This document shows positions 17,088 through 25,717 of a stretch of DNA of 64,000 bases, one piece after another. The stretch comes from an uncultured Bacteroides sp. GTDB lineage: Bacteria > Bacteroidota > Bacteroidia > Bacteroidales > Bacteroidaceae. The DNA lies in assembly GCA_949300425.1 (NCBI GenBank), contig CASGED010000038.1:1-64000 (forward strand), read 5' to 3'. The stretch's first letter is position 1; every line of letters starts with the position of its first letter. Under the pieces are notes generated by a model. That model was not told where the DNA came from. It did not search any database and worked only from the letters and a program-made list of their open reading frames with translations. Both the position numbers and the translations under genes were made by a program.

Positions 17088-19451
17088 TTAATACTTAAAT
17101 GCCTCTTCCTTCACATAAATCCGGAAGTCTTTGATGCCGCCCGGCACTTCGCTTTCCATGCGGGGCAGGTATTGGAAGGCACTCAGTGTGTGTACGGCGC
17201 CCAGGTCGATGACTACCGCATGCGGATATTGCTTGCCGCGTTCCGTACTCCAATAAGTAGACTCTTGCAGATCGAAAGTCTTGTCGGCCGAACGGTTCAC
17301 GTGAGCTACGTCCTCGCTATCGGCATATTTCACCAGCCATGGCTCGCGCGAGAGGCGTTCACCGTTGGCGTCCAGCAGGTACATTTCGGCGATGCAGGCC
17401 AGGTCTTTGCCATCCTGTGCGTTCAGCGCTTCAATGCAGACGTAGCGTCCTTTCACGGGTTGGTCGAACTTCACTTCCTGCCATCCGTTGCCTGGCTTGA
17501 AGCTACCGGCTTTCACGGGCTTTTCGGCGCTGAGGTCGAGGTTCTCGCCTTCATTGCGGTGTGTCAAGGGCTTGCTGACGAGCAACTGGTCGAGCAGAGG
17601 CTCGGTCAAACCTTCGGATTTGGCTTCTTTCGGGCCGACGATGTCAAACACCAGGATTTCATTCTCGCCTTTCTTCAGCCAGCATCCCGGTACGTAGAGG
17701 GTCTGTTGAGGCCCGATTTCCCAAATGCGTCCCAAGCCGTGGCCATTGACGTAAACAAGTCCCTTGCCCCATGTCTCGAAGTTGAGGAAAGTGTCGCTGG
17801 GTTTCTTCACGTTGAAGGTGCCCCGATAACATCCGGGGATACGTTGCCCCTTGTCGTCTGTCAGGCTTTGGATGGGCTGGAAGTTCATGCCTTGGTAAAA
17901 CTCGTAGGTGTCTTCCAGGTTGAACACTTCCCAATTCTTCATATTATATACGAAAGGATAGCCGTCAATTTCCATAGTCAGTTCCACCTTCTCCGTGATG
18001 CCCTTGAAATCCTTGATGGCGCGTCCGAAGTTGATGCGTCCCATGGCTTCCACCAGGATGTCCAGCCGGGCGCCCTTGGCGCAGGCGGGCAGGGTGAGTT
18101 GTTTTTCCCCGTTGCGGCGGTCCAGTTTGCCTATGTATTTGCCGTCCACGAAGATTTGCGCGTAGTCGTGCGCTTCGTTCACGGTCAGTTGAGCCGAAGT
18201 CTTTATCTGGGGCAGGGTGGTGCGGTAGAGGATGCTGCCGAATCCCTGGTCATATTCTTCCATGGTGCGGATGTCCACGTCCTTTTTGGCTTTGGGCAGG
18301 TTGGCGAAGAGCGGGGCCATTTCGGTCAGTTGGAATTCTTTGATGGCGATGGGTTTGATGAGCTTAGGGATGCGCGCCTGCTTCTCGCCGTCCATGTACT
18401 TGGCCAGCGTCTTGCGCAGGGCGTGATACTTGGGTGTGGTTTGCCCGGATTCGCTGATGGGGGCGTCATAGTCGTAGGACGTCACGTCCGGTGCGAATCC
18501 CGGCGAGTTGGCTCCCGCCCAGTGTCCCCAGTTCGTTCCTCCGTGGGTCATGTAGAGGCTGAAGGAGATGCCTTTGGAGAGCATTTCGTCGATACCGGCT
18601 ATCATGTCTTCGGCGGGACGGGTCTCGTGGTTAGCTCCCCACTTGTCGAACCATCCGCTCCAGAATTCCGAGCACATCAGCGGGCTGTCCGGGCGAAGTT
18701 CCTTGAGACGGGCGAATTGTTGGTCGATGTTGGCGCCCGTACCGAAGTTCATGGTCCACACCAGGTCGGGCAGGCCGTTCAACTCGAAGTTCGATGCCCA
18801 GTCACATTGGAAAAGGGTAATGTCCGGGCCGTATTCCTTGCGAACGATGTCACGTATCTGACTTACATACTTTTTACTTTCCCCGTAGGAGCCGTATTCG
18901 TTCTCCACCTGAATCATCAGGATGGGGCCTCCGTTCTGTATGGTGAGGTCTTTCACTTGGGCTGCCACGGCCTTCTCGAAGAGGGCCACGCGCTCAATGA
19001 AGTACGGGTCGTCCTCGCGCAGGCGGATGTCTTTCTTCTTCAGTAGCCACCAGGGCAGGCCTCCCATTTCCCATTCGGCGCAAACGTAGGGGCCGGGACG
19101 CAGAATGACGTACATGCCGTTGTCTTGGCATAGGCGGCAGAAAGCGGCCAGATCGTTCTGTCCTTCGAAGTTATACACGCCGGGCTGTGGCTCGTGAGCG
19201 TTCCAAAATACGTATAGGCAAATGGTGTTCATGCCCAACGCCTTGCACAATTTGATGCGCTGGTCCCAATAGGGCTGGGGGATACGCGGATAGTGCAGCT
19301 CAGCTGCTTTTACTACGAAGGGTTTGCCGTCCAGCAGGAAGGTGCCCTTTCCGGCTTCAAAAGTACGGCTGTTTTCCGGTGCTTGTGCGTTCGCTCCTAA
19401 AGAGATGAGGCACAGCAACACGGCCATCACGATAGATGTTACTTTGTTCAT
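17088..19451 (-). CDS. GH35 beta-galactosidase with C-terminal F5/8-type domain, secreted
   Basis: A 787-residue protein with signal peptide (about 1-23), a GH35 TIM barrel (about 30-345), beta-sandwich domains (about 400-620), and a C-terminal discoidin-like (F5/8 type C) module (about 660-787; WQEVKFDQPVKGRYVCIEAL, VVIDLGAVHTLSAFQYLPR). Catalytic Glu residues are in MIQVENEYGSYG (acid/base E185) and LMCSEFWSGW (nucleophile E262). GH35 enzymes remove terminal beta-galactose from glycans or plant galactans. It is monocistronic, divergent from the EF-G paralogue, and has a good Bacteroides -7 box upstream. Partner enzymes at 185-15288 suggest plant galactan, but host glycans are equally possible. 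Confidence 0.92.
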   Translation of the reverse strand: MNKVTSIVMAVLLCLISLGANAQAPENSRTFEAGKGTFLLDGKPFVVKAAELHYPRIPQPYWDQRIKLCKALGMNTICLYVFWNAHEPQPGVYNFEGQNDLAAFCRLCQDNGMYVILRPGPYVCAEWEMGGLPWWLLKKKDIRLREDDPYFIERVALFEKAVAAQVKDLTIQNGGPILMIQVENEYGSYGESKKYVSQIRDIVRKEYGPDITLFQCDWASNFELNGLPDLVWTMNFGTGANIDQQFARLKELRPDSPLMCSEFWSGWFDKWGANHETRPAEDMIAGIDEMLSKGISFSLYMTHGGTNWGHWAGANSPGFAPDVTSYDYDAPISESGQTTPKYHALRKTLAKYMDGEKQARIPKLIKPIAIKEFQLTEMAPLFANLPKAKKDVDIRTMEEYDQGFGSILYRTTLPQIKTSAQLTVNEAHDYAQIFVDGKYIGKLDRRNGEKQLTLPACAKGARLDILVEAMGRINFGRAIKDFKGITEKVELTMEIDGYPFVYNMKNWEVFNLEDTYEFYQGMNFQPIQSLTDDKGQRIPGCYRGTFNVKKPSDTFLNFETWGKGLVYVNGHGLGRIWEIGPQQTLYVPGCWLKKGENEILVFDIVGPKEAKSEGLTEPLLDQLLVSKPLTHRNEGENLDLSAEKPVKAGSFKPGNGWQEVKFDQPVKGRYVCIEALNAQDGKDLACIAEMYLLDANGERLSREPWLVKYADSEDVAHVNRSADKTFDLQESTYWSTERGKQYPHAVVIDLGAVHTLSAFQYLPRMESEVPGGIKDFRIYVKEEAFKY

Positions 19452-19485
19452 GGTATAAAAATGTTTTTAATAAGAATTCTGTGCC

Positions 19486-19506
19486 CAAAGATAGGCAATT
19501 TTGCCT
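19486..19506 (-). promoter_or_regulatory. GH35 promoter with overlapping palindrome
   Basis: On the minus strand TATCTTTG (19493-19486) matches the Bacteroides -7 consensus, with a partial -33 word TTGG about 18 bases upstream. The palindrome AGGCAA-TT-TTGCCT abuts it and could be an operator. Confidence 0.55.
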
Positions 19507-19643
19507 TACCCCAAGGTAGGTAAATCATTTAAAAGGGTCGAATATTGATTCAAAATCGTTCATTTAGGGCTTTTTTTAAGTCAATTCATCGTTTTTTCGT
19601 TCTCAGGTTTCCGTCGATAATATTTTGCCGTGTCGGTTCCGAT

Positions 19644-19672
19644 GTTTGGCAAAGATACCGTTTTTGCCAAAC
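19644..19672. promoter_or_regulatory. Perfect 10-bp inverted repeat upstream of the EF-G paralogue
   Basis: GTTTGGCAAA (19644-19653) and TTTGCCAAAC (19663-19672) are exact complements with a 9-base spacer. Without a U tail or nearby gene end it looks more like a dimeric-regulator site than a terminator. In B. thetaiotaomicron, fusA2 is activated in carbon limitation by the CRP-like regulator Cur; whether this is a Cur site is conjecture. Confidence 0.5.
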
Positions 19673-19835
19673 AGTCTTGTTCCCGGCTTTGAGGAGTATG
19701 CTGAAAAACATAGTTTAGTAACACGTACTGAAAAGTTGCTTATTTATCAGACTTTCTCTAATTTGCGCCCACTTTTAGTTAAAGGCGTGTGAAGATGCGC
19801 CACATTTATTCATCACCATTAATCTTGTATATATC

Positions 19836-21989
19836 ATGAAAGTATATCAGACGAATGAAATCAAAAACATTGCACTGCTTGGCAATGATGGCTCGGGTAA
19901 AACCACTCTCACAGAGGCGCTGCTCTATGAGAGTGGGATAATAAAACGCCGTGGACGCATCACGGCCAAGAATACGGTCAGCGACTACTTCCCCGTGGAG
20001 CAGGAGTATGGCTACTCGGTATTCTCTACCGTATTCCATGTAGAGTGGAACGGCAAGAAACTGAACATCATCGACTGTCCGGGAAGCGATGACTTTGTGG
20101 GAGCCGCCATTACGGCTATGAACGTGACCGACACGGTCATTCTTTTGCTCAACGGCCAGTACGGTCCCGAGGTAGGCACGCAAAACCACTTCCGCTACAC
20201 CGAGAAGTTGGGTAAGCCTGTCATTTTCCTGGTGAACCAACTGGATAATGAGAAATGTGACTATGACCATGTGTTGGAGCAGCTCAAGAGCATCTATGGT
20301 TCGAAGGTAGTGCCCGTGCAATATCCGCTGGCTACCGGCCCGAACTTCAATTCGTTGATTGATGTCCTTTTGATGAAGAAATATTCGTGGGGACCCGAGG
20401 GAGGCGCGCCCACGATAGAGGATATCCCCGCCGAGGAGATGGAGAAAGCCACCGAGTGGCACAAGGCGCTGGTAGAGGCCGCCGCCGAACATGACGAGGG
20501 ACTGATGGAGAAGTTCTTTGAGTCGGAATCACTTACCGAGGACGAGATGCGCGAAGGCATCCGCAAGGGCTTGGCCTGCCGGGGCATGTTCCCCGTGTTC
20601 TGCGTCTGCGCCGGCAAGGACATGGGCGTGCGCCGTCTGATGGAATTCCTGGGTAATGTAGTGCCTTTCGTAGACGAAATGCCGCCTGTACACAATACCC
20701 GCGGCGAGGTGGTGAAGCCCGATTCTGATGGCCCCACATCGCTCTACTTCTTCAAGACGGCCGTAGAACCGCACATCGGTGACGTGCAATACTTTAAGGT
20801 GATGAGCGGACGGGTGCATGAAGGCGATGACTTTACGAATGCCGACCGTGGCTCGAAGGAACGCATCGCCCAAATATACGCTTGCGCCGGTGCTAATCGT
20901 ATCAAAGTGGAGGAAATGGTGGCCGGAGACATCGGTTGTACCGTGAAACTGAAAGACGTGCATACGGGCAACACCCTGAACGGCAAGGGAGCCGAAAACC
21001 GCTTCAACTTCATTAAGTATCCTAATCCGAAGTATTCGCGCGCCATCAAGGCCGTCAACGAGAGCGAGACGGAGAAAATGATGGCCGTGCTGAACCGCAT
21101 GCGCGAGGAAGACCCCACGTGGATTGTGGACCAGTCTAAGGAGTTACGCCAAACGATAGTTTACGGACAAGGAGAGTTCCACCTGCGCACCCTGAAGTGG
21201 CGTTTGGAGAACAACGAGAAAATTATGGTGAAGTACGATGAGCCGCGCATCCCCTATCGCGAGACCATCACCAAAGCCGCCCGTGCCGATTATCGTCATA
21301 AAAAACAATCGGGTGGAGCCGGTCAGTTTGGCGAGGTACACCTCATTGTAGAACCTTATTACGAAGGCATGCCCGCTCCGGATACCTATAAATTCAACGG
21401 TCAAGAATTCAAGATGAACGTCAAGGGCATGGAAGAAATTCCGTTAGAGTGGGGCGGCAAGCTAGTGTTTGTCAACTGCGTAGTAGGCGGCGCTATCGAC
21501 GCGCGCTTCATGCCTGCCATCCTAAAGGGAGTCATGTCGCGCATGGAACAAGGCCCGCTGACCGGTTCGTATGCCCGCGATGTGCGCGTCATCGTTTACG
21601 ATGGTAAGATGCACCCGGTAGATTCCAATGAAATCTCCTTTATGCTGGCTGGACGCAATGCTTTCAGCGAAGCCTTCCGCAATGCCGGTCCCAAGATTCT
21701 GGAGCCGATTTACGATGTAGAAGTCTTCGTGCCTTCGGACAAGATGGGCGATGTCATGAGCGACTTGCAAGGACGTCGTGCCATGATTATGGGCATGAGC
21801 AGCGAGGCCGGGTATGAGAAGCTGATAGCCAAAGTGCCTCTGAAGGAAATGTCGACCTACTCCACTGCGTTGAGTTCGTTGACGGGCGGACGTGCTTCGT
21901 TCATCATGAAGTTTGCTAGCTACGAACTTGTGCCGGGCGATGTGCAAGAGAAGCTCATCAAGGAGTTTGAAGCTCAAAACCAAGAATAA
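19836..21989 (+). CDS. fusA2: EF-G paralogue (EF-G2, FusA2-like) with degenerate GTPase motifs
   Basis: A 717-residue protein with all five EF-G domains and good similarity throughout. The P-loop is intact (GNDGSGKTT), but the switch II motif DTPGH is DCPGSDD, so the catalytic His is Ser (S84); the usual RGIT of switch I is YGYS; and the base-recognition NKxD is NQLD. EF-G2 of Bacteroides has been reported to support translocation without GTP hydrolysis and to be needed in carbon starvation and gut colonisation; this gene carries the expected features. It has its own long upstream region with an inverted repeat, and a strong terminator after it, so it is monocistronic. A TetQ-type ribosome protection protein is less likely because that group keeps an intact GTPase site. 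Confidence 0.88.
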   Translation: MKVYQTNEIKNIALLGNDGSGKTTLTEALLYESGIIKRRGRITAKNTVSDYFPVEQEYGYSVFSTVFHVEWNGKKLNIIDCPGSDDFVGAAITAMNVTDTVILLLNGQYGPEVGTQNHFRYTEKLGKPVIFLVNQLDNEKCDYDHVLEQLKSIYGSKVVPVQYPLATGPNFNSLIDVLLMKKYSWGPEGGAPTIEDIPAEEMEKATEWHKALVEAAAEHDEGLMEKFFESESLTEDEMREGIRKGLACRGMFPVFCVCAGKDMGVRRLMEFLGNVVPFVDEMPPVHNTRGEVVKPDSDGPTSLYFFKTAVEPHIGDVQYFKVMSGRVHEGDDFTNADRGSKERIAQIYACAGANRIKVEEMVAGDIGCTVKLKDVHTGNTLNGKGAENRFNFIKYPNPKYSRAIKAVNESETEKMMAVLNRMREEDPTWIVDQSKELRQTIVYGQGEFHLRTLKWRLENNEKIMVKYDEPRIPYRETITKAARADYRHKKQSGGAGQFGEVHLIVEPYYEGMPAPDTYKFNGQEFKMNVKGMEEIPLEWGGKLVFVNCVVGGAIDARFMPAILKGVMSRMEQGPLTGSYARDVRVIVYDGKMHPVDSNEISFMLAGRNAFSEAFRNAGPKILEPIYDVEVFVPSDKMGDVMSDLQGRRAMIMGMSSEAGYEKLIAKVPLKEMSTYSTALSSLTGGRASFIMKFASYELVPGDVQEKLIKEFEAQNQE

Positions 21990-22025
21990 CGGCTTCATTT
22001 TCATCTGTTTTTTATATAATTGTTA

Positions 22026-22066
22026 AAGACGACCGCTCCGTTTTAACATGGGGCGGTCTTCTTTTT
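22026..22066 (+). terminator. Rho-independent terminator of fusA2
   Basis: AAGACGACCGCTCC (22026-22039) pairs, with one bulge, to GGGGCGGTCTT (22050-22060), followed by CTTTTT. Confidence 0.85.
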
Positions 22067-22253
22067 AAGAATAGTCTCAATAAAAGGCGAGAAGTGTGAA
22101 TGGGATATTTAATTTTTTATTAATTTTGCGAATGGTTATGCCTTATGCCCTTACTTATGTGTGTGGTGGAACCTAAAAAAGCAGATTCGGTTAATTCGGT
22201 CAAGTGTCACGTTAAAACAGGTTAATCGATTAGGAATGTTAATTAGGGTCTGT

Positions 22254-22261
22254 TAATTTTG
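22254..22261 (+). promoter_or_regulatory. -7 box almost touching the rprX start
   Basis: TAATTTTG matches TAnnTTTG and ends only four bases before ATG 22266. Transcription would then start at or next to the start codon, giving a leaderless mRNA. No clear -33 element is seen; another TAATTTTG at 22121-22128 is an alternative. Confidence 0.45.
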
Positions 22262-22265
22262 CGGT

Positions 22266-23813
22266 ATGAAAAAATCTACAATTTGGATATTAGGTGTTAT
22301 TATGGGTCTTTCGTTCCTCAGTCTGCTCTATCTGCAGATTAGTTATATGGAGGAAATCGTAAAGATGCGCAACGAGCAGTTCGACGAGTCCGTGAAGCGC
22401 GCCCTTATGGCGGCTTCCAAAGATGTGGAATCAGCCGAAGTTGCCCGTTGGTTGCGCGAGGACTTGTCCGAAGCCGAGCAGGAAGCGTGGGCTCGGTCGC
22501 AGGGAAGTGAAGGTAATGTCATGCAGAGCCGTAAATTCCTTTTCAAAGCTCCCGACGGCACGTTGCATTCATCCGTAGAGCTGAAGACGTTTACTAACAA
22601 GCCTTCGCCCCTGCCGCGTGCCATGATTTCGCGCAAGCACGGTGCCAAGACTATCCCGCAAACTGCCCGCTCGTATGCCGATATGTTGAAGAACCGTTTT
22701 TTGTACCAACGCGGTTTGGTGGAAGAAGTGGTGTTCGACATGGTGTATCACGCTAGTGACAAACCATTGGACAAGCGAGTCAACTTCAAGAATCTGGATC
22801 AGTACATCAAGTCTGGTTTGATAGACAACGGTTTGGGAAATTTTGATTATCATTTCAAGGTGGTGGATTCTGATGGGCGCGAAGTTTACCGTTGCCCGGA
22901 TTATACGGACGAGGGAAGCGAAAGCTCGTACACCCAGCCTCTTTTCCTGAACGACCCGCCCGCGCGGATGAGCCTCATGAAGGTACACTTTCCGGGCAAG
23001 AAGGACTATATCTTCGATTCGATTAGTTTCATGATACCCTCGTTGATATTCACCGTGGTGCTGCTCATCACGTTTATTTTCACCATCTACATCGTATTCC
23101 GCCAAAAGAAGCTGACGGAAATGAAGAACGATTTTATCAACAACATGACGCACGAATTCAAGACTCCCATATCCACTATCTCGCTGGCCGCCCAAATGCT
23201 GAACGACCCCGCCGTGGGCAAGTCTCCTGCCATGTTCCAGCACATATCGGGTGTCATCAACGACGAGACCAAGCGCCTGCGCTTCCAGGTGGAGAAGGTG
23301 CTGCAGATGTCTATGTTCGACCGCCAGAAGGCTACCCTTAAGCCCAAAGAATTGGACGGAAACGAACTGATTCGGGGCGTGATACACACTTTCGCTCTGA
23401 AGGTGGAGCGCTACAACGGTACCATCGACTCCGAACTGAACGCTACGGACGCCGACATCTTTGCCGACGAGATGCACCTGACGAACGTGATATTCAACCT
23501 CATGGACAACGCCGTGAAGTATAAACGCCCTGACGTAGATTTGCGCCTGATGGTGAAGACTTGGAACGAACCGGGCAAGTTCATGATATCCGTGCAGGAC
23601 AACGGCATCGGCATCAAGAAAGAAAACTTGAAAAAAATATTCGAAAAATTCTACCGCGTGCATACGGGTAATCTGCACGATGTGAAAGGCTTCGGTCTGG
23701 GCCTGGCCTATGTGAAGAAAATCATCACGGACCACAAGGGCACCATCCGTGCCGAGAGCGAGCCGAACGTAGGAACCAAATTTATTATCGCATTACCTTT
23801 ACTTAAAAACTGA
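22266..23813 (+). CDS. rprX: RprX-type sensor histidine kinase
   Basis: A 515-residue membrane kinase: transmembrane helix near residues 7-28, a periplasmic sensing region to about 255, a second helix (about 258-280), then HisKA with NNMTHEFKTPISTIS (phosphorylated His H296) and an HATPase domain with NLMDNAVKY (N box), DNGIGIKKEN (G1), FGLGLAYV (G2). The protein and the following regulator match my recollection of RprX/RprY of Bacteroides fragilis, found through its effect on tetracycline-resistance expression. The regulator gene begins five bases after this stop, so the two are cotranscribed. The periplasmic signal is unknown. Confidence 0.9.
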   Translation: MKKSTIWILGVIMGLSFLSLLYLQISYMEEIVKMRNEQFDESVKRALMAASKDVESAEVARWLREDLSEAEQEAWARSQGSEGNVMQSRKFLFKAPDGTLHSSVELKTFTNKPSPLPRAMISRKHGAKTIPQTARSYADMLKNRFLYQRGLVEEVVFDMVYHASDKPLDKRVNFKNLDQYIKSGLIDNGLGNFDYHFKVVDSDGREVYRCPDYTDEGSESSYTQPLFLNDPPARMSLMKVHFPGKKDYIFDSISFMIPSLIFTVVLLITFIFTIYIVFRQKKLTEMKNDFINNMTHEFKTPISTISLAAQMLNDPAVGKSPAMFQHISGVINDETKRLRFQVEKVLQMSMFDRQKATLKPKELDGNELIRGVIHTFALKVERYNGTIDSELNATDADIFADEMHLTNVIFNLMDNAVKYKRPDVDLRLMVKTWNEPGKFMISVQDNGIGIKKENLKKIFEKFYRVHTGNLHDVKGFGLGLAYVKKIITDHKGTIRAESEPNVGTKFIIALPLLKN

Positions 23814-23818
23814 TTGAT

Positions 23819-24520
23819 ATGGACGAGAAATTGCGTATTTTATTGTGTGAAGACGATGAGAATCTGGGCATGCTCCTGCGCGAGTATTTGCAGGCCAAAG
23901 GGTATGCCGCAGAGTTGTATCCAGACGGAGAGGCCGGTTACAAGGCTTTTTTGAAAAACAAGTATGACTTGTGTGTGTTTGACGTGATGATGCCGAAGAA
24001 AGACGGCTTCACCCTGGCGCAGGAAGTGCGTGCCGCCAATGCCGAGATCCCCATCATCTTCCTGACCGCCAAGACATTGAAAGAGGATATCCTGGAAGGC
24101 TTCAAGATAGGAGCAGATGACTACATCACCAAACCTTTCAGCATGGAGGAACTGGTGTTCAGAATTGAGGCGATCCTGCGTCGTGTGCGTGGTAAGAAGA
24201 ACAAGGAAAGCAACATCTATAAAATAGGCAAGTTCACTTTCGACACCCAAAAGCAGATTCTCTCTACCGCGGAGAAGCAGACGAAACTTACTACGAAGGA
24301 ATCTGAACTGCTGGGCTTGCTTTGTGCGCATGCCAACGAAATCCTTCAGCGCGATTTTGCCCTGAAGACCATTTGGATAGACGATAACTACTTCAACGCC
24401 CGTAGCATGGACGTGTATATCACGAAACTGCGCAAGCACTTGAAGGAGGACGACTCTATTGAGATTATCAACATCCATGGTAAGGGATACAAGCTTATTG
24501 TGCCCGAACCGGAAAGTTGA
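23819..24520 (+). CDS. rprY: RprY-type OmpR-family response regulator
   Basis: A 233-residue regulator with receiver domain (about 5-120; acidic pair EDD at 11-13, phospho-acceptor D55 in CVFDVMMPK, Thr/Lys positions in FLTAKT and TKPFSM) and a winged-helix DNA-binding domain (about 130-230; RSMDVYITKLRKHLKEDDSI, NIHGKGYKL). Both domains look intact. It is the cognate partner of the kinase gene five bases upstream. Sequence closely matches what I recall of B. fragilis RprY. Its targets cannot be read here. A strong hairpin follows. Confidence 0.93.
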   Translation: MDEKLRILLCEDDENLGMLLREYLQAKGYAAELYPDGEAGYKAFLKNKYDLCVFDVMMPKKDGFTLAQEVRAANAEIPIIFLTAKTLKEDILEGFKIGADDYITKPFSMEELVFRIEAILRRVRGKKNKESNIYKIGKFTFDTQKQILSTAEKQTKLTTKESELLGLLCAHANEILQRDFALKTIWIDDNYFNARSMDVYITKLRKHLKEDDSIEIINIHGKGYKLIVPEPES

Positions 24521-24539
24521 CGGAAATATGCACGCGTTG

Positions 24540-24553
24540 CACCATATTATATA
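24540..24553 (+). repeat. 14-base copy of the intercistronic repeat
   Basis: CACCATATTATATA, shared with 3364-3377 and 9933-9946, again just beyond a stop codon (rprY). Confidence 0.45.
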
Positions 24554-24556
24554 AAA

Positions 24557-24596
24557 AGGACGGTTCGTTCTCTTTGCGAACGACCGTCCTCTTTTT
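24557..24596. terminator. Bidirectional terminator between rprY and the small membrane gene
   Basis: AGGACGGTTCGTTC (24557-24570) pairs with GAACGACCGTCCT (24578-24590) with one bulged base. An A tract precedes and a T tract follows, so it can stop transcripts from both sides. Confidence 0.85.
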
Positions 24597-24617
24597 GTGT
24601 TTTGATTCCTTTTGATA

Positions 24618-24794
24618 TTAATCCGTGATTCTCTTGTTGATGGCGATATAACCTACCATGCCGATAATCATAATCAAAATGGAGATACCTAAAATGGTAT
24701 TGTTGTTAACATTGCCGGTAAACGAGCAGGCCACAAGGATAACCGCTCCGATAAAGATTAATATCAATCCCAAATTTTTTAATAAGCCTTTCAT
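24618..24794 (-). CDS. Small 58-residue membrane protein, unknown function
   Basis: An open frame on the minus strand from ATG (24794) to TAA (24618) encodes 58 residues. It begins MKGLLKNLGLILIFIGAVIL and has two hydrophobic helices (about 7-25 and 33-52) joined by a short polar loop (FTGNVNNNT), ending in basic AINKRITD. The loop follows a cysteine (VACS), but the first helix looks like a membrane anchor rather than a clear lipobox. Support: it fills a 575-base gap, its end meets the bidirectional terminator at 24557-24596, and its composition is that of a real two-helix protein. Small proteins of this sort are common in Bacteroides. I do not recognise a named family. Confidence 0.75.
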   Translation of the reverse strand: MKGLLKNLGLILIFIGAVILVACSFTGNVNNNTILGISILIMIIGMVGYIAINKRITD

Positions 24795-25021
24795 TTGTGT
24801 GTATTTTTAATAGATTATTATATTCTTCACAATTCAGTCACAAAGAAAAGCATAATTCTTTAACAAGCGAAATAATTTGTGCAAAAAATCTATTAATAAA
24901 TGAATTTATTTGGATTTTTGCCCCGTTCAGGCGCTTGGAAGGGTAAATGGAGTTTAGATTAACCGATTTCTCCAATCTCTCAGCTCCCCCAATCGCCAAT
25001 TGAAAAAATAAAGGCGAAATG
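24795..25021. other. Intergenic region between the small gene and rpsF, no gene seen
   Basis: AT-rich sequence separating divergent genes. It must hold the promoter of the 58-residue gene, but I find no exact TAnnTTTG on the minus strand. The rpsF promoter follows at 25022. Confidence 0.5.
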
Positions 25022-25052
25022 TTTGCAGTTCAAAATAAAAAGCCTACCTTTG
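25022..25052 (+). promoter_or_regulatory. Consensus Bacteroides promoter of rpsF-rpsR-rplI
   Basis: TTTG (25022-25025), a 19-base spacer, then TACCTTTG (25045-25052), a full match to TTTG-N19-TAnnTTTG. It lies 44 bases before rpsF. Confidence 0.85.
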
Positions 25053-25096
25053 CACCGCAAAAATTAAAACCAATTAAATTTTTTAATTAAACGAGT

Positions 25097-25441
25097 ATGA
25101 ATCAATACGAAACCGTTTTCATTTTGACTCCCGTTTTGTCTGATGTTCAGATGAAGGAAGCGGTAGACAAATTCAAAGGCATCCTTACCGCTGAAGGTGC
25201 CGAGATTGTAAATGAGGAAAACTGGGGACTGAGAAAGTTGGCTTATCCTATTCAGAAAAAGTCCACAGGATTCTATCAGCTGATTGAGTTCAATGCAGAG
25301 CCGTCTGTCATTGCAAAGCTGGAAGTTAACTTCCGCCGTGACGAACGCGTCATCCGCTTCTTGACTTTCAAGCAAGACAAGTATGCCGCTGAGTATGCCG
25401 CAAAGAGAAGAAGTTTAAAATCAACTAAAAAGGAGGATTAA
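25097..25441 (+). CDS. rpsF: 30S ribosomal protein bS6
   Basis: A 114-residue protein of normal bS6 length, with [15 protein letters not shown] at the N-terminus, [20 protein letters not shown] in the middle and a basic Lys/Arg tail. bS6 pairs with bS18 on the small-subunit platform. First gene of the rpsF-rpsR-rplI operon, read from a consensus promoter. Unlike the two following genes it has no Shine-Dalgarno site (AATTAAACGAGT precedes the ATG). In Bacteroidetes ribosomes bS6, bS18 and bS21 have been shown to occlude the anti-Shine-Dalgarno end of 16S rRNA. Confidence 0.97.
   Translation: MNQYETVFILTPVLSDVQMKEAVDKFKGILTAEGAEIVNEENWGLRKLAYPIQKKSTGFYQLIEFNAEPSVIAKLEVNFRRDERVIRFLTFKQDKYAAEYAAKRRSLKSTKKED
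25430..25436 (+). promoter_or_regulatory. Canonical Shine-Dalgarno site of rpsR
   Basis: AAGGAGG, seven bases before ATG 25444, overlapping the end of rpsF. Such strong sites are rare in Bacteroidetes and may decide how this gene is controlled. Confidence 0.85.
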
Positions 25442-25443
25442 TC

Positions 25444-25716
25444 ATGACACAACAAGTACAATCAGAAATCAGATATTTAACTCCGCCCTCAGTAGACGTT
25501 AAGAAGAAAAAATATTGCCGTTTCAAAAAGAGCGGTATCAAGTATATTGACTATAAGGATCCCGAATTCCTGAAGAAGTTCCTCAACGAACAGGGGAAGA
25601 TTCTTCCGCGTCGTATCACGGGTACTTCTTTGAAGTATCAGCGTCGTGTGGCTCAGGCTGTTAAACGTGCCCGTCACTTGGCATTGTTGCCTTATGTAAC
25701 TGACTTGATGAAATAA
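25444..25716 (+). CDS. rpsR: 30S ribosomal protein bS18
   Basis: A 90-residue protein with the bS18 signature: [20 protein letters not shown] and [20 protein letters not shown]. It starts two bases after the rpsF stop and carries a perfect Shine-Dalgarno site. Since bS18 with bS6 and bS21 covers the anti-Shine-Dalgarno sequence in this phylum, a strong site here would let ribosomes short of these proteins favour this mRNA, a plausible feedback loop (inference). Confidence 0.97.
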   Translation: MTQQVQSEIRYLTPPSVDVKKKKYCRFKKSGIKYIDYKDPEFLKKFLNEQGKILPRRITGTSLKYQRRVAQAVKRARHLALLPYVTDLMK

Positions 25717-25717
25717 T

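Larger units (their letters stand above)
19452..19835. other. Divergent regulatory region between GH35 and fusA2-like genes
   Basis: 384 bases without a gene. It contains a minus-strand -7 box for GH35, a small palindrome AGGCAATTTTGCCT (19493-19506) overlapping that box, a 10-bp inverted repeat at 19644-19672, and, about 70 bases before the fusA2 start, TAATTTG (19759-19765), one base short of the consensus -7 box. Confidence 0.6.

Noticed and set aside
17172..19046. A 624-codon open frame on the plus strand opposite GH35
   Set aside because: It is a shadow of the GH35 reading frame, with no recognisable domains; the minus-strand protein has full catalytic motifs.
19836..21989. Tetracycline-resistance ribosomal protection protein (TetQ-like)
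   Set aside because: Those proteins keep DTPGH and NKxD; this one has lost both.
25053..25096. S6:S18-binding leader motif upstream of rpsF
   Set aside because: The 44-base leader has an ACCGC word and an AT hairpin but not the expected paired structure around a CCG bulge.
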